Shown here piece after piece: positions 15,926 to 23,781 of a DNA stretch of 57,395 nucleotides. Numbering within the stretch: position 1 is the first letter of the stretch; every line of letters starts with the position of its first letter. The stretch spans positions 1 through 57,395 of the forward strand of contig CABRZN010000001.1 of the NCBI GenBank assembly GCA_902475445.1, in the 5' to 3' direction. The notes below the pieces were generated by a model. It made no database searches and was not told where the DNA came from. It saw only the letters and a program-made list of their open reading frames with translations. The position numbers and the translations under genes are program-made. The stretch is from an uncultured Collinsella sp. GTDB lineage: Bacteria > Actinomycetota > Coriobacteriia > Coriobacteriales > Coriobacteriaceae.

Positions 15926-16894
15926 CTAGTACTCGACAACACCCATATAGCGACGGAAATCGGGATCGTGATCAAACACCTTGCCGCGTGCAGCACGCAG
16001 CTCGCAGTTCATGGCATAGAACAGCACCGGGTCCAGATAGGCACGGACGCTCGCCGGCACGGCTTCCATACCGTACTCCTTGGCATCGAGCACCATCAGC
16101 GTATCGGTATGCGTCTTAAGGAACGCCAGGGCGCGCTCGTCCATAGCACGGCACTCGCTGGAGCCCATCTGCAGGAAGTAAAAAACGCCATCCTGAGTAG
16201 CCTCGAAGGGACCGTGGAAGTACTCGGCAGAGTGGATGTAGCTGCAGTGCTGCCACTGCATCTCCATAAGAGAGCAGATAGCGAAACCGTAGGTCTGGCT
16301 AAAGTTGGGACCGCTGCCCAGAATATAGAAGAACTCGTGCTCCTGGCAAAGCTTGGCAAAGCGATCGCCCAGCTCGGCATTTACCTTCTCGCGTGCCGGG
16401 GGAAGAATCTTATCCATCTCGGCGATACCGGCATACATATCGGCAAGATCGGCGTAGCCCTCCTGCTGATCGAGCAGCTCTGCCGCAAGCGACAGCGAAA
16501 TACCAGCGGGGACCTCGGCCTGCGGCACACCCTCGCCCCACGGGTAGACCCACGTGGTCCACTTGCCGGAGTCGATCTTAGATCCAGCGTTGTCGGTCTG
16601 GGCGATCACCGTAGCGCCGGCAGCAAGGGCAATCTCGCAGCCCTCGACGACCTCCGGGGTGTTGCCACTGTGGCTACAAGCGATGACCAGGGACTTCTCG
16701 CCCAGACGGCGCGGACGCATAATGTCGAATTCACGCGCGGTATAGATATACGAAGTGAAGGTGGTTGCCTCGCGCTGCAGAAGCTCATGAGCCGGGATCA
16801 AATCGATCATGGAGCCACCGCAAGCAATCCAGTAGACGCTGTCGAACTTGCCCTTCTCGGCAATTGCCTCTTTGATCAGATCGTGTGCGTTCAT
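15926..16894 (-). CDS. frlB: fructoselysine-6-phosphate deglycase FrlB
   Basis: 322 residues from ATG 16894 (AAAGGAA upstream). Two SIS domains: SVYWIACGGSMIDL and VIACSHSGNTPEVVEG in the first, FFYILGSGPNFSQTYG and HSAEYFHGPFEAT in the second. The C-terminus DHDPDFRRYMGVVEY closely matches the E. coli FrlB end. FrlB cleaves fructoselysine 6-phosphate to glucose 6-phosphate and lysine. The catalytic Glu/His of SIS deglycases is plausibly the HSAEYFHGP motif. It lies between frlC and frlD as in frl operons. Confidence in the family is high; the exact glycated amine (lysine, arginine, other) is not fixed by sequence. Confidence 0.85.
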   Translation of the reverse strand: MNAHDLIKEAIAEKGKFDSVYWIACGGSMIDLIPAHELLQREATTFTSYIYTAREFDIMRPRRLGEKSLVIACSHSGNTPEVVEGCEIALAAGATVIAQTDNAGSKIDSGKWTTWVYPWGEGVPQAEVPAGISLSLAAELLDQQEGYADLADMYAGIAEMDKILPPAREKVNAELGDRFAKLCQEHEFFYILGSGPNFSQTYGFAICSLMEMQWQHCSYIHSAEYFHGPFEATQDGVFYFLQMGSSECRAMDERALAFLKTHTDTLMVLDAKEYGMEAVPASVRAYLDPVLFYAMNCELRAARGKVFDHDPDFRRYMGVVEY

Positions 16895-16956
16895 ATCCAG
16901 TTCCTTTCTTGTTTGGTCCGCAATCAATGAGATTGGCTGCGTGGCCGATAGTTGTT

Positions 16957-17808
16957 TTAGTCAATCAGATATTTCTCGAATGCGGCCATGTTCTTGGCAT
17001 CTGCCGCCGCCGGGTCATCGTAGTAACGACCGTCCGTGATTTCCTGGCCCAGCATGCCGTCAAAACCATGGGCGTTGAGCGTGGCGACGAAGGCGTCCAT
17101 ATCGTGCTTGCCATCGCCCCACACCAGATGGCCATACGGGTCACCGTCGATAAAGTGCATCTCGTGAATTGCCCCATCACCAAAGGCGGCAAACCAGTCC
17201 TCGAGCGTCTCGCCTGCAACGCCCATCGCGGTTGTATCAACCATGGGCTGTAAGTACGGGCTCGCGACCTCGTCAATCATGCGCTTCGCATCGGAAACCG
17301 TCGTCACAAGGTTGCTCTCCTCGGGACGCAGGCTTTCCATCGTAAGCACCAGACCGTGCTCGCCGGCATACTCCGCCAGAATGGACAAGTGCTCGCGGCT
17401 GCGCTTCCAGGCTTCCTCGCGATCCTCGTCCCAGTCGCCCCAGCCCGAGTTGACGGACATACGGTCGCACCCAAGTACCTCGGCAAGCTCAATGCCGTGC
17501 TTAAAGTACGCCAGGCTGCGCTGTTCATGCAGCGGCTTGCGTGCGCAGTATTGCCAAGGATAGACAACATTCTCGGGGCACAGAGTACGATACCTAAGCC
17601 CACGGTCTGCAGCCTTTTTCGCCAGGACCTCAGCCTCAAAGTAGCCCGTGTGGTCGAGCGTCACATGCGGCTCCGCACACCACAGCTCAATGGACTCAAA
17701 GCCCAAACGCTGCTGCACATCCAGGAAGTAATCGAGCGACCACATGATGTAGTGGATATTCATGCCCGCAATCTGTTCGCGGCGCAGCGTCGGTTTGGAT
17801 TCAGACAC
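16957..17808 (-). CDS. frlC: FrlC-type sugar epimerase (fructoselysine 3-epimerase)
   Basis: 283 residues from GTG 17808 behind AAGGAGG. An AP-endonuclease-2-like TIM barrel: FESIELWCAEPHV, CPENVVYPWQYC, CDRMSVNSGWGDWDED, LVLTMESLRPEESNLV (Glu ligand), PMVDTTAMGVAGET, IHEMHFIDGDPYGHLVWGDG and MLGQEITDGRYYDDP (final Glu). FrlC interconverts fructoselysine and psicoselysine, widening the usable Amadori pool. Its place directly before frlB, in an operon with an FrlD-type kinase, supports this over other ketose epimerases. Confidence 0.8.
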   Translation of the reverse strand: MSESKPTLRREQIAGMNIHYIMWSLDYFLDVQQRLGFESIELWCAEPHVTLDHTGYFEAEVLAKKAADRGLRYRTLCPENVVYPWQYCARKPLHEQRSLAYFKHGIELAEVLGCDRMSVNSGWGDWDEDREEAWKRSREHLSILAEYAGEHGLVLTMESLRPEESNLVTTVSDAKRMIDEVASPYLQPMVDTTAMGVAGETLEDWFAAFGDGAIHEMHFIDGDPYGHLVWGDGKHDMDAFVATLNAHGFDGMLGQEITDGRYYDDPAAADAKNMAAFEKYLID

Positions 17809-17809
17809 C

Positions 17810-19393
17810 TTATGCCTCCTTATTTCGATCGAACACGATTTGTCCGTCCGACATCGTCATATCAACCGCAAGATCGCGTGCGTCGCGATAATCGAGGTCG
17901 AACACATCCCGATCGAGCACGCAGATATCGGCAAGCTTGCCAACCTCAAGCGTACCCAGCTCGTCTTCGCGCATCAGATCGTACGCGCCCCCGGCAGTCC
18001 AAGCGCGCAAGAGCTCGACAAGCGTCAGCACGTTGGCCTCATTCACGGGCAGTCCATCGTCGAAGTATCCGCCGCACGCGCTGTAGATTGACTCGCCCAG
18101 GCTCGGAATCAGCAGCGGCAAATCCGTACCACAGCACACCGTGCATCCGGAATCTTCCATGCCGCGGCGATTCCAGCTGTGTAAAAGTCGCGTCTCGCCA
18201 ATTTGTCGACGCATCATCGATAGGCAATCCTCGCGCCGGTCCAGCGTCAGAATCTGCGGATAGACCTCGCAAATTCCACCTAACTTGCCAAACTCGACAA
18301 GATCGGTCGGGTCAGAGTTCTCGAGATCGGTAATCGCATGGCGGCGAAGCATCCGTCCATGTTCGTCTCGAGGCAGCGAGGCATAGAGCGCCACGGTGCG
18401 ACGAACGGCGCCATCTCCCTGGCAATGCAAGGAATATCGGAAGCCGTCAGCATCAATTGCACGTAGCTCGTTCTCAATCAGATCCCACTCGGGCTCCTCG
18501 ACGACCGTCTTGCCGGCAGCGCCCGCATCGGCCGTGTCCTCATAGGGGTCAATCATCTCGGCAAGCCCCACCCATACGCCGCGATCGGTCATACGGTTGA
18601 AGCCAGAAAAACGAACGAACGGTCCCCGGAAGCGCTCTCGTGCCTCGCGGGCATATGCCAGATTTGCACCAGCGCCCACCGGCTGCGACATCATAGAGAC
18701 GCGAACCGTCAGCTCACCAGATTCCTCACGGCGAGCCATTTCGTCGGCAAAGCCGTAGTAGTCATCAAACGCCATCTCCTTGATGGCGGTAACGCCGCGC
18801 TCGTTAAGCATGCTCATGTAGTCCGAATACCCCGCACGTACCTCGGGCAGCGCGAGGAAATCGCTCATCATGCGCCAGATCTTCTCGGCATAGCACGCCT
18901 GCGGTGTAAAGCCGTATCGCGCACTGGCGGCAGCATTGAGAACGCAGGTCTCCGCACCCGGTGTAAAGCAGACGACAGGGATATCGCCAAAACAATCGTC
19001 AAACACAGCCGCCGTATTTGCGTTCTCGGCATCCGATGCCAGCGTTTCGGGTAGGTTGTGGCCAAAAGCCGCCGCGCAATCCGGATGATCTTCTTTCCAT
19101 GCACGCAAGAGCGACACGGCCTCTTTGGCATCGGCGACGCCGGACAGATCAGACCCCAACGTCCGCAGCGCCCAGCCCGTATAGAAGGTATGCACATCGA
19201 TCAGGCCAGGCATGACGGTGCGGTCGCCCAGGTCAACTACCTCGTCCGCTTGGGTCAAATACGAAGCTACCTCACACTTGGTGCCAACAGCCTCAATTCG
19301 ATTGCCACGGACCGCTACGAAACCTTCAAACGGCAGGTCCCCCGTACCGGTAAAGACGCTCTTAGACGTCAGGACCGTCAAACGATCAGACAT
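17810..19393 (-). CDS. amidohydrolase-3 (YtcJ-like) protein lacking the HxH motif
   Basis: 527 residues from ATG 19393 (AGGTGG upstream; GTG 19402 is an alternative). N-terminal beta-sandwich (FEGFVAVRGNRIEAVG) then a barrel: VMPGLIDVHTFYTG, RYSLHCQGDGAVRRTV, CTVCCGTDLPLLIPS and a C-terminal VGKLADICVLDRDVF sandwich strand. In family members the first strand reads D-x-H-x-H; here the second His is Phe (DVHTF). The YtcJ group hydrolyses or isomerises amides and cyclic imides. It is cotranscribed with the transporter ahead and FrlC behind (one-base gap), so it probably acts on the imported compound, for example by releasing an acyl or peptide group. The substrate is inference only. Confidence 0.75.
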   Translation of the reverse strand: MSDRLTVLTSKSVFTGTGDLPFEGFVAVRGNRIEAVGTKCEVASYLTQADEVVDLGDRTVMPGLIDVHTFYTGWALRTLGSDLSGVADAKEAVSLLRAWKEDHPDCAAAFGHNLPETLASDAENANTAAVFDDCFGDIPVVCFTPGAETCVLNAAASARYGFTPQACYAEKIWRMMSDFLALPEVRAGYSDYMSMLNERGVTAIKEMAFDDYYGFADEMARREESGELTVRVSMMSQPVGAGANLAYAREARERFRGPFVRFSGFNRMTDRGVWVGLAEMIDPYEDTADAGAAGKTVVEEPEWDLIENELRAIDADGFRYSLHCQGDGAVRRTVALYASLPRDEHGRMLRRHAITDLENSDPTDLVEFGKLGGICEVYPQILTLDRREDCLSMMRRQIGETRLLHSWNRRGMEDSGCTVCCGTDLPLLIPSLGESIYSACGGYFDDGLPVNEANVLTLVELLRAWTAGGAYDLMREDELGTLEVGKLADICVLDRDVFDLDYRDARDLAVDMTMSDGQIVFDRNKEA

Positions 19394-19402
19394 CACAACC
19401 AC

Positions 19403-20866
19403 CTACACCGGAAGCATGCCAGAGATTGCCGTTACGATCAGGCCAAAGACGACCATGAAAATGAAGAACTTCCAAATGGTCTTCCACCATTGGCCAAACG
19501 AGATCTTTGCCACGGCAAGGCCGGCGACCGTCATGCCCGCCACGGGACTGATGGTGTTGATGGTCTGATTAGCAAACTGGAGCGCGGTAACGGCTGCCTC
19601 GGGATTGAGGCCCATAAGCTCGGTCAGGGGGCCCATAACAGGCATGGTGAGCGCCGCCAGGCCAGAACTCGAGGGAACCAGCAAAGAGAGCAGGCCAAGG
19701 ACGATATACATAAACGTGGTGTAGACGGCGGCGGGTGCACCGGCGAGCGCAGTAGCGAGCGCCTGGAGAATGGTGTCGATGATCATGCCGCCCTCGGCGA
19801 TGACCAGAATACCGCGAGCGATACCAATAACGATGGCGGCGTACGCAAAGTCGGCGAGACCTTTAACGAACTCCTCAGCAATCGTCTGCTGGTCAAGACC
19901 GCCCAGGATACCGGCAAGCAAGCCCATGCCAAGGAACACGGCGGAAATCTCATTCATGTACCAACCCTGGGTAACAAGACCCCAGACGATAATGCCCATA
20001 CCGCAAGCAAAATCGATAAGCACGAGCTTCTGACGGATAGTGAACTCTTCCTCGATGGAGGCATCGGTCACGGAAAACTCGATACGCTTGAGCTTATCGT
20101 CCTCGTACGTAATGGACGACTCGGGGTTTTTCTTGACGCGCATGGCGTAGCGCATGGCCCATGCGATACCGACGGCAGTGAAGATGACCCAAGAAACGGC
20201 GCGCAGCCACAGTTGCGGATTGCCCTCGATGCCGATAATGCCCTGTGCGATCAAGACGTTAAACGGGTCGATGGTCGAAGCACAATATCCCAGGTTAGGA
20301 CCAAGGAAGCAGATGATGAATGCCGTCATCGAGTCATAACCGATACCCATCATGATGGGAATGAAGATGGCATAGAACGGCAGGGCTTCCTCAGACATAC
20401 CAAACGTAGTGCCGCAAATGGACAGCAACGTCATCGTGATGGGAATGATGAGGATGTCCTTGTTCTTGAGCTTTTTAATCACACGGCTCATGCCGGCATT
20501 CAAAGCGTTGGTCTTGGTGATGATTGCGAACGATCCGCCAATCAATAAGACGAACGCAACGACGTCGGCAGCCTCTTGGATGCCCTTAGTGGGCGCTTGC
20601 AGGACCGCGAAGATATCCTGACCCAGATTGATGGTCTCGCCGGTCTCGGAATCGGTGTAGTTCTTATCGACCTGTTCATAGGTTCCAGCAACGGCGACTT
20701 CACGCTCGCCCGCCGCTGTCGAAATCGTCTTGCGCTGATACTGACCAGAGGGAACGATCCAAGTCAGGACCGCAAAGACAACGATCAGCAAGAACATGAT
20801 CGTATAGACATGCGGTAATTTGAACTTAAAACGTCTGTTTGTCTTCTTCGCCTTCGTATCTGACAT
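19403..20866 (-). CDS. YfcC-family membrane transporter
   Basis: 487 residues from ATG 20866 (GGAGG five bases upstream; an in-frame frame opening at 20926 has no ribosome site and overlaps the operator). About 12 membrane helices. Family hallmarks: LTWIVPSGQYQRK after helix 1, TTFGMSEEALPFYAIFIPIM, FLGPNLGYCASTIDPFNV, LLVPSSSGLAALTMPVMGPL and INTISPVAGMTVAGLA, the paired hairpin motifs of this ion-transporter-like superfamily. YfcC relatives carry amino acids, peptides or C4-dicarboxylates. As the first gene of the operon it is the likely importer of the glycated amine, where E. coli uses an APC permease and Bacillus an ABC system. Confidence 0.8.
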   Translation of the reverse strand: MSDTKAKKTNRRFKFKLPHVYTIMFLLIVVFAVLTWIVPSGQYQRKTISTAAGEREVAVAGTYEQVDKNYTDSETGETINLGQDIFAVLQAPTKGIQEAADVVAFVLLIGGSFAIITKTNALNAGMSRVIKKLKNKDILIIPITMTLLSICGTTFGMSEEALPFYAIFIPIMMGIGYDSMTAFIICFLGPNLGYCASTIDPFNVLIAQGIIGIEGNPQLWLRAVSWVIFTAVGIAWAMRYAMRVKKNPESSITYEDDKLKRIEFSVTDASIEEEFTIRQKLVLIDFACGMGIIVWGLVTQGWYMNEISAVFLGMGLLAGILGGLDQQTIAEEFVKGLADFAYAAIVIGIARGILVIAEGGMIIDTILQALATALAGAPAAVYTTFMYIVLGLLSLLVPSSSGLAALTMPVMGPLTELMGLNPEAAVTALQFANQTINTISPVAGMTVAGLAVAKISFGQWWKTIWKFFIFMVVFGLIVTAISGMLPV

Positions 20867-20908
20867 AGATACCTCCAAAGAACTCGAGACTGCATCGCAT
20901 CTCGCTTC

Positions 20909-20945
20909 AACGTTTGCACAAGGCAAACGTTCTATGACGTTCTAT
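20909..20945 (-). promoter_or_regulatory. candidate operator of the Amadori-type operon
   Basis: A perfect 9-bp inverted repeat with five-base spacer (AACGTTTGC 20909-20917, GCAAACGTT 20923-20931) abuts two direct copies of ACGTTCTAT (20927-20935, 20937-20945) with a 10-bp period. Together they cover about -7 to +30 of the predicted transcript, where a GntR-type repressor would block initiation. Which protein binds is inferred from the adjacent regulator gene. Confidence 0.45.
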
Positions 20946-20974
20946 AGATTACCAGCAGCTTTTCTCGTCATCAA
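20946..20974 (-). promoter_or_regulatory. sigma-70-type promoter of the Amadori-type operon
   Basis: On the minus strand TTGATG (20969-20974) and TAATCT (20946-20951) are separated by 17 bases. The start would be near 20938, about 70 bases before the transporter ATG. Confidence 0.55.
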
Positions 20975-21040
20975 GATAATTTCAAACTGATTGCCGCAAC
21001 GCGGTTGAACGGTTGCGTTTGCGCCGTGAACGGTATGGAA

Positions 21041-21068
21041 ACGCCCGGTGAGATGATCCACCGGGCGT
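21041..21068 (-). terminator. hairpin terminator after the GntR gene
   Basis: Perfect 10-bp stem ACGCCCGGTG / CACCGGGCGT with an eight-base loop, extendable outward by four more pairs with one mismatch. It lies 16 bases beyond the regulator stop; the U-tract is weak. Confidence 0.6.
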
Positions 21069-21084
21069 CTCCATTCGCAATGTC

Positions 21085-21828
21085 CTAGATGTCAAAAACG
21101 TAGCGAGACCCAACGATCCGCTGACGACCGATGATAAACGGCCGCCGCTGCTCATCAAAGAAGAAGGCTTCCATATAAAACAAGGGTTCGCCAACGGGAA
21201 CCGCCAGCAACCGAGCGACCTCGGGCGATGTGCACGCGATCTCGAGCGTGCACGGGTCGGTAAACGCAGGCGTCCGCCCCGTCCGGTTGCGCACGAACTC
21301 AAAAATGGATTGGTTAGATAGAGGCGCCGTTGATAGATAGGCGTTGTCCTCGTAAACGTATATGTTGTTCTCAAGCATGACAGGGACGCCATCGGCAGTA
21401 CGCACGCGCTCAACGCAAATCAAGTCAGTTCCAACGGGAACACCAAAGAACTGTGCTTCGGTGGAATCCGCCGGCAGTATCTTTCTCGAAATGACACACG
21501 CCCCCGGTTCCATTCCGTTAGCGCGGCATGCGTCCGAAAAACTCTGGACGTCATCCTTCTGGCGAATCTTGCGCTTGAGCTTGGGGGCATTGACAAACGT
21601 GCCTTTCCCCTGTCGCTTCGTTAGATAGCCCTGTTGGACGAGCTCCTCAATAGCGCGTCGCACGGTAACGCGGCCAACTTTATAGCTCTCAGCCAATTCG
21701 AATTCGTTGGGTATCCGCGCACCTGCCTTGTAGGCACCGGAGTTGATTTCGTTTTTAATGATATCAATGACCTGTTGGTACAGCGGTATCGCTGCTTTAC
21801 CGTCAGTTAGCCCTTCAGTCGGTGGCAT
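21085..21828 (-). CDS. GntR/UTRA (HutC-type) transcriptional regulator, FrlR-like
   Basis: 247 residues. The N-terminal winged helix (residues about 8-75) reads PLYQQVIDIIKNEINSGAYK, GARIPNEFELAESYKVGRVT and VRRAIEELVQQGYLTKRQGK; the C-terminal UTRA effector domain follows (VCVERVRTADGVPVMLENNI-like region, FEFVRNRTG, FYMEAFFFDEQRRPF). Such proteins sense sugar phosphates or amino-sugar phosphates. It is transcribed in the same direction immediately upstream of the Amadori genes but behind its own hairpin, like frlR/YurK beside frl operons. Likely ligand: the phosphorylated Amadori compound (inference). Confidence 0.8.
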   Translation of the reverse strand: MPPTEGLTDGKAAIPLYQQVIDIIKNEINSGAYKAGARIPNEFELAESYKVGRVTVRRAIEELVQQGYLTKRQGKGTFVNAPKLKRKIRQKDDVQSFSDACRANGMEPGACVISRKILPADSTEAQFFGVPVGTDLICVERVRTADGVPVMLENNIYVYEDNAYLSTAPLSNQSIFEFVRNRTGRTPAFTDPCTLEIACTSPEVARLLAVPVGEPLFYMEAFFFDEQRRPFIIGRQRIVGSRYVFDI

Positions 21829-21978
21829 ATACCCTCTCCCAGCGCAATTACGTCTAAAACGGGCTTAAGGGCATTCAACAAGTCCTTAAGCCCGCATTAG
21901 CTTAAAGTATGCTAGGTGTCGCACCAAAATGTCGGGTATTTACTCATCGGACCCGAAAAACGCGCAACTAACGCGCTC

Positions 21979-22638
21979 TTACGCGAGTTCCAGCAGGTCC
22001 GGCAGCTGATCGATAATCTTATCCGCGGCGTCCTGACTAAAGCCAAAGCGCTCCTCGCGCTTGGCGATGACTGTCAGACCGGCGCGCTTGCCGGCAGTGA
22101 TGCCAGGCACCGAATCCTCAACGCAGCAGCAGCGATTCGCGGGCAGCCCCAGCAGGTCCAACGCATGCAGGTAGATGTCGGGCTCGGGCTTACTCTCCTT
22201 AAACTGCTCGCCGCTCACCACATACTCAAAGGCATCCGACAGCCCGCACGCGTTGAGCACTTCCTCGATGCTATCCATGGGAGACGAGCTGGCAAGCGCC
22301 ACGCGAACGCCACGGCGCGGCAGCTCTCGAATCGTATCCACGGCGCCTGGGTTAATCAAAGCCTGATAGTCGCGCGGACGCTTATGCGCCCACTCGTCCC
22401 AACGGACCAACGCTTCCTCGCCAGTGAAATGCCCCTTACCGGCGCGCTCAAACCAATCGACCAGCATATGCAGGAAGAACTGATGCGAGGTACCGACTTG
22501 CCCATTCAACTCCTCTTGAGTCAGGTTAAGCCCAAGCTCCTTGGCAAACGCGGCAGTCTCGCCCAGGTAGTAATACTCGGTATCGACAATGACACCGTCC
22601 ATGTCAAAGATAACGGCGTCGAACGGAAATGCGGACAC
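21979..22638 (-). CDS. HAD hydrolase, beta-phosphoglucomutase/sugar phosphatase type
   Basis: 219 residues from GTG 22638 (GGGAGG five bases upstream). Class C1 cap HAD protein: motif I FDAVIFDMDGVIVDTE, motif II VALASSSP, Lys of motif III in KESKPEPDIY, motif IV VEDSVPGITAG. The DxDGV(I/V)DTE form is shared by beta-phosphoglucomutases and small sugar-phosphate phosphatases. The cap lacks the clear mutase signature, so a phosphatase is more likely. It follows the Cof-type gene on the same strand, beyond a hairpin. Confidence 0.8.
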   Translation of the reverse strand: MSAFPFDAVIFDMDGVIVDTEYYYLGETAAFAKELGLNLTQEELNGQVGTSHQFFLHMLVDWFERAGKGHFTGEEALVRWDEWAHKRPRDYQALINPGAVDTIRELPRRGVRVALASSSPMDSIEEVLNACGLSDAFEYVVSGEQFKESKPEPDIYLHALDLLGLPANRCCCVEDSVPGITAGKRAGLTVIAKREERFGFSQDAADKIIDQLPDLLELA

Positions 22639-22657
22639 GGCACCCTCCCTAACAAAA

Positions 22658-22679
22658 GGGCGCCCGCAAGCAGGCGCCC
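22658..22679 (-). terminator. intrinsic terminator after the Cof-type HAD gene
   Basis: GGGCGCC stem with eight-base loop and four T on the minus strand (22654-22657), 24 bases past the stop at 22703. It separates the two HAD genes. Confidence 0.75.
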
Positions 22680-22702
22680 AAACCATGCATTAATCGGCGA
22701 TT

Positions 22703-23545
22703 CTAACCCAGCAGCTTATCCAGCGCCACTGCAATACCGTCTTCGTTGTTATTGGCGGTTACCATCTGGGCAACTGCCTTAACCTCACCGACGGCGTTGC
22801 CCATGGCAACACCGGTGCCGGCCCACTCAATCATGGACTTGTCGTTCTGGCCGTCGCCAAACGAGACGACCTCGCTGGCATCGATACCGAGCTTGGGCAG
22901 GGCACCCTCGAGCGCACGGGCTTTGTCGATACCGGGCGCCGTGTACTCAAAGTACCAGTCGGCCGTAAACATGCCCGAAAGCGTCTGGGTAAAGGGCGCA
23001 TACATCTCCTCGTAATGCGCCTGCAGGTAGGCCGGATCGCCCGCCGTCAGCAGCTTGTCCACGGGATAAGTGTCCACGACCTCATGCAGGCTCTCGACCT
23101 CGCGAATCTTAAGATCGCACGCATCGCGCTCATACTTGACGATATTCTTCCGCAAGCCGTCAGGCAGCGTGATCATGCAATGGTACGAGTCCTCGACGTG
23201 CAAATCGCGACCGAGCGAAATCATAGGAATCACGTCAAAATTACGCAGGTGATCAATCAGACGGTGCAGTTCGTCAGCCGGCATGGCCTGATCAAAAAGG
23301 ACCTCATCGGTCTGAGCGTCGACCACGTGCGCGCCATTAAAGGCAACTAGCAGACCATCATGGTTTTGAAGGTCGAGCTCCTGCGCCAAGGCGTGCAGCC
23401 CCCATGCAGGACGACCCGAAGCCAAGATGAGCTTAATGCCCGACTCCTGCGCAGCGAGCAGCTTCTCGCACGTACGCGGGCTGATGACCTTTTGGTCGTT
23501 GGTGAGCGTACCGTCGATATCCATTGCGATGGCTTTGATTGCCAT
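22703..23545 (-). CDS. Cof-type HAD-IIB sugar phosphatase
   Basis: 280 residues from ATG 23545 (GGGAGG five bases upstream). HAD motifs: AIAMDIDGTLTNDQKVIS at the start, LILASGRP (motif II), VDKLLTAGDP and VVSFGDGQNDKSMIEWAG (motif IV), with a large C2B cap between. Enzymes of this group dephosphorylate sugar phosphates, pyridoxal phosphate or flavin precursors with low selectivity. It is a single gene between two terminators. Specificity cannot be read from sequence. Confidence 0.85.
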   Translation of the reverse strand: MAIKAIAMDIDGTLTNDQKVISPRTCEKLLAAQESGIKLILASGRPAWGLHALAQELDLQNHDGLLVAFNGAHVVDAQTDEVLFDQAMPADELHRLIDHLRNFDVIPMISLGRDLHVEDSYHCMITLPDGLRKNIVKYERDACDLKIREVESLHEVVDTYPVDKLLTAGDPAYLQAHYEEMYAPFTQTLSGMFTADWYFEYTAPGIDKARALEGALPKLGIDASEVVSFGDGQNDKSMIEWAGTGVAMGNAVGEVKAVAQMVTANNNEDGIAVALDKLLG

Positions 23546-23718
23546 ATATGCCTCCCTGTCATTGAACAACCTTGCCTGAGTCATCATACAGAACACCCAC
23601 GGCGACGCTGTTTGCAACGGGAAAAATGTCATATTGTCCCAAACATGAACGGCGCGCCTTCGACGATTGCGATGCCCGTCGAGGCGCCTCCCGATACATT
23701 CCATCCTATCCAAATAGC

Positions 23719-23752
23719 AAGGGGCCCGTATCCCAACGGATACGGGCCCCTT
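23719..23752 (-). terminator. intrinsic terminator of pgi
   Basis: Perfect 15-bp stem beginning AAGGGGCCCGTATCC (23719-23733) with a four-base loop and its complement at 23738-23752. It lies 30 bases beyond the pgi stop. Confidence 0.9.
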
Positions 23753-23781
23753 TCAGCCATAAGCCAACTCGGCCGTAAAAA

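Noticed and set aside
15905..16930. Open frame of 341 codons opposite frlB
   Set aside because: Frame mirrors the FrlB gene; product matches no family.
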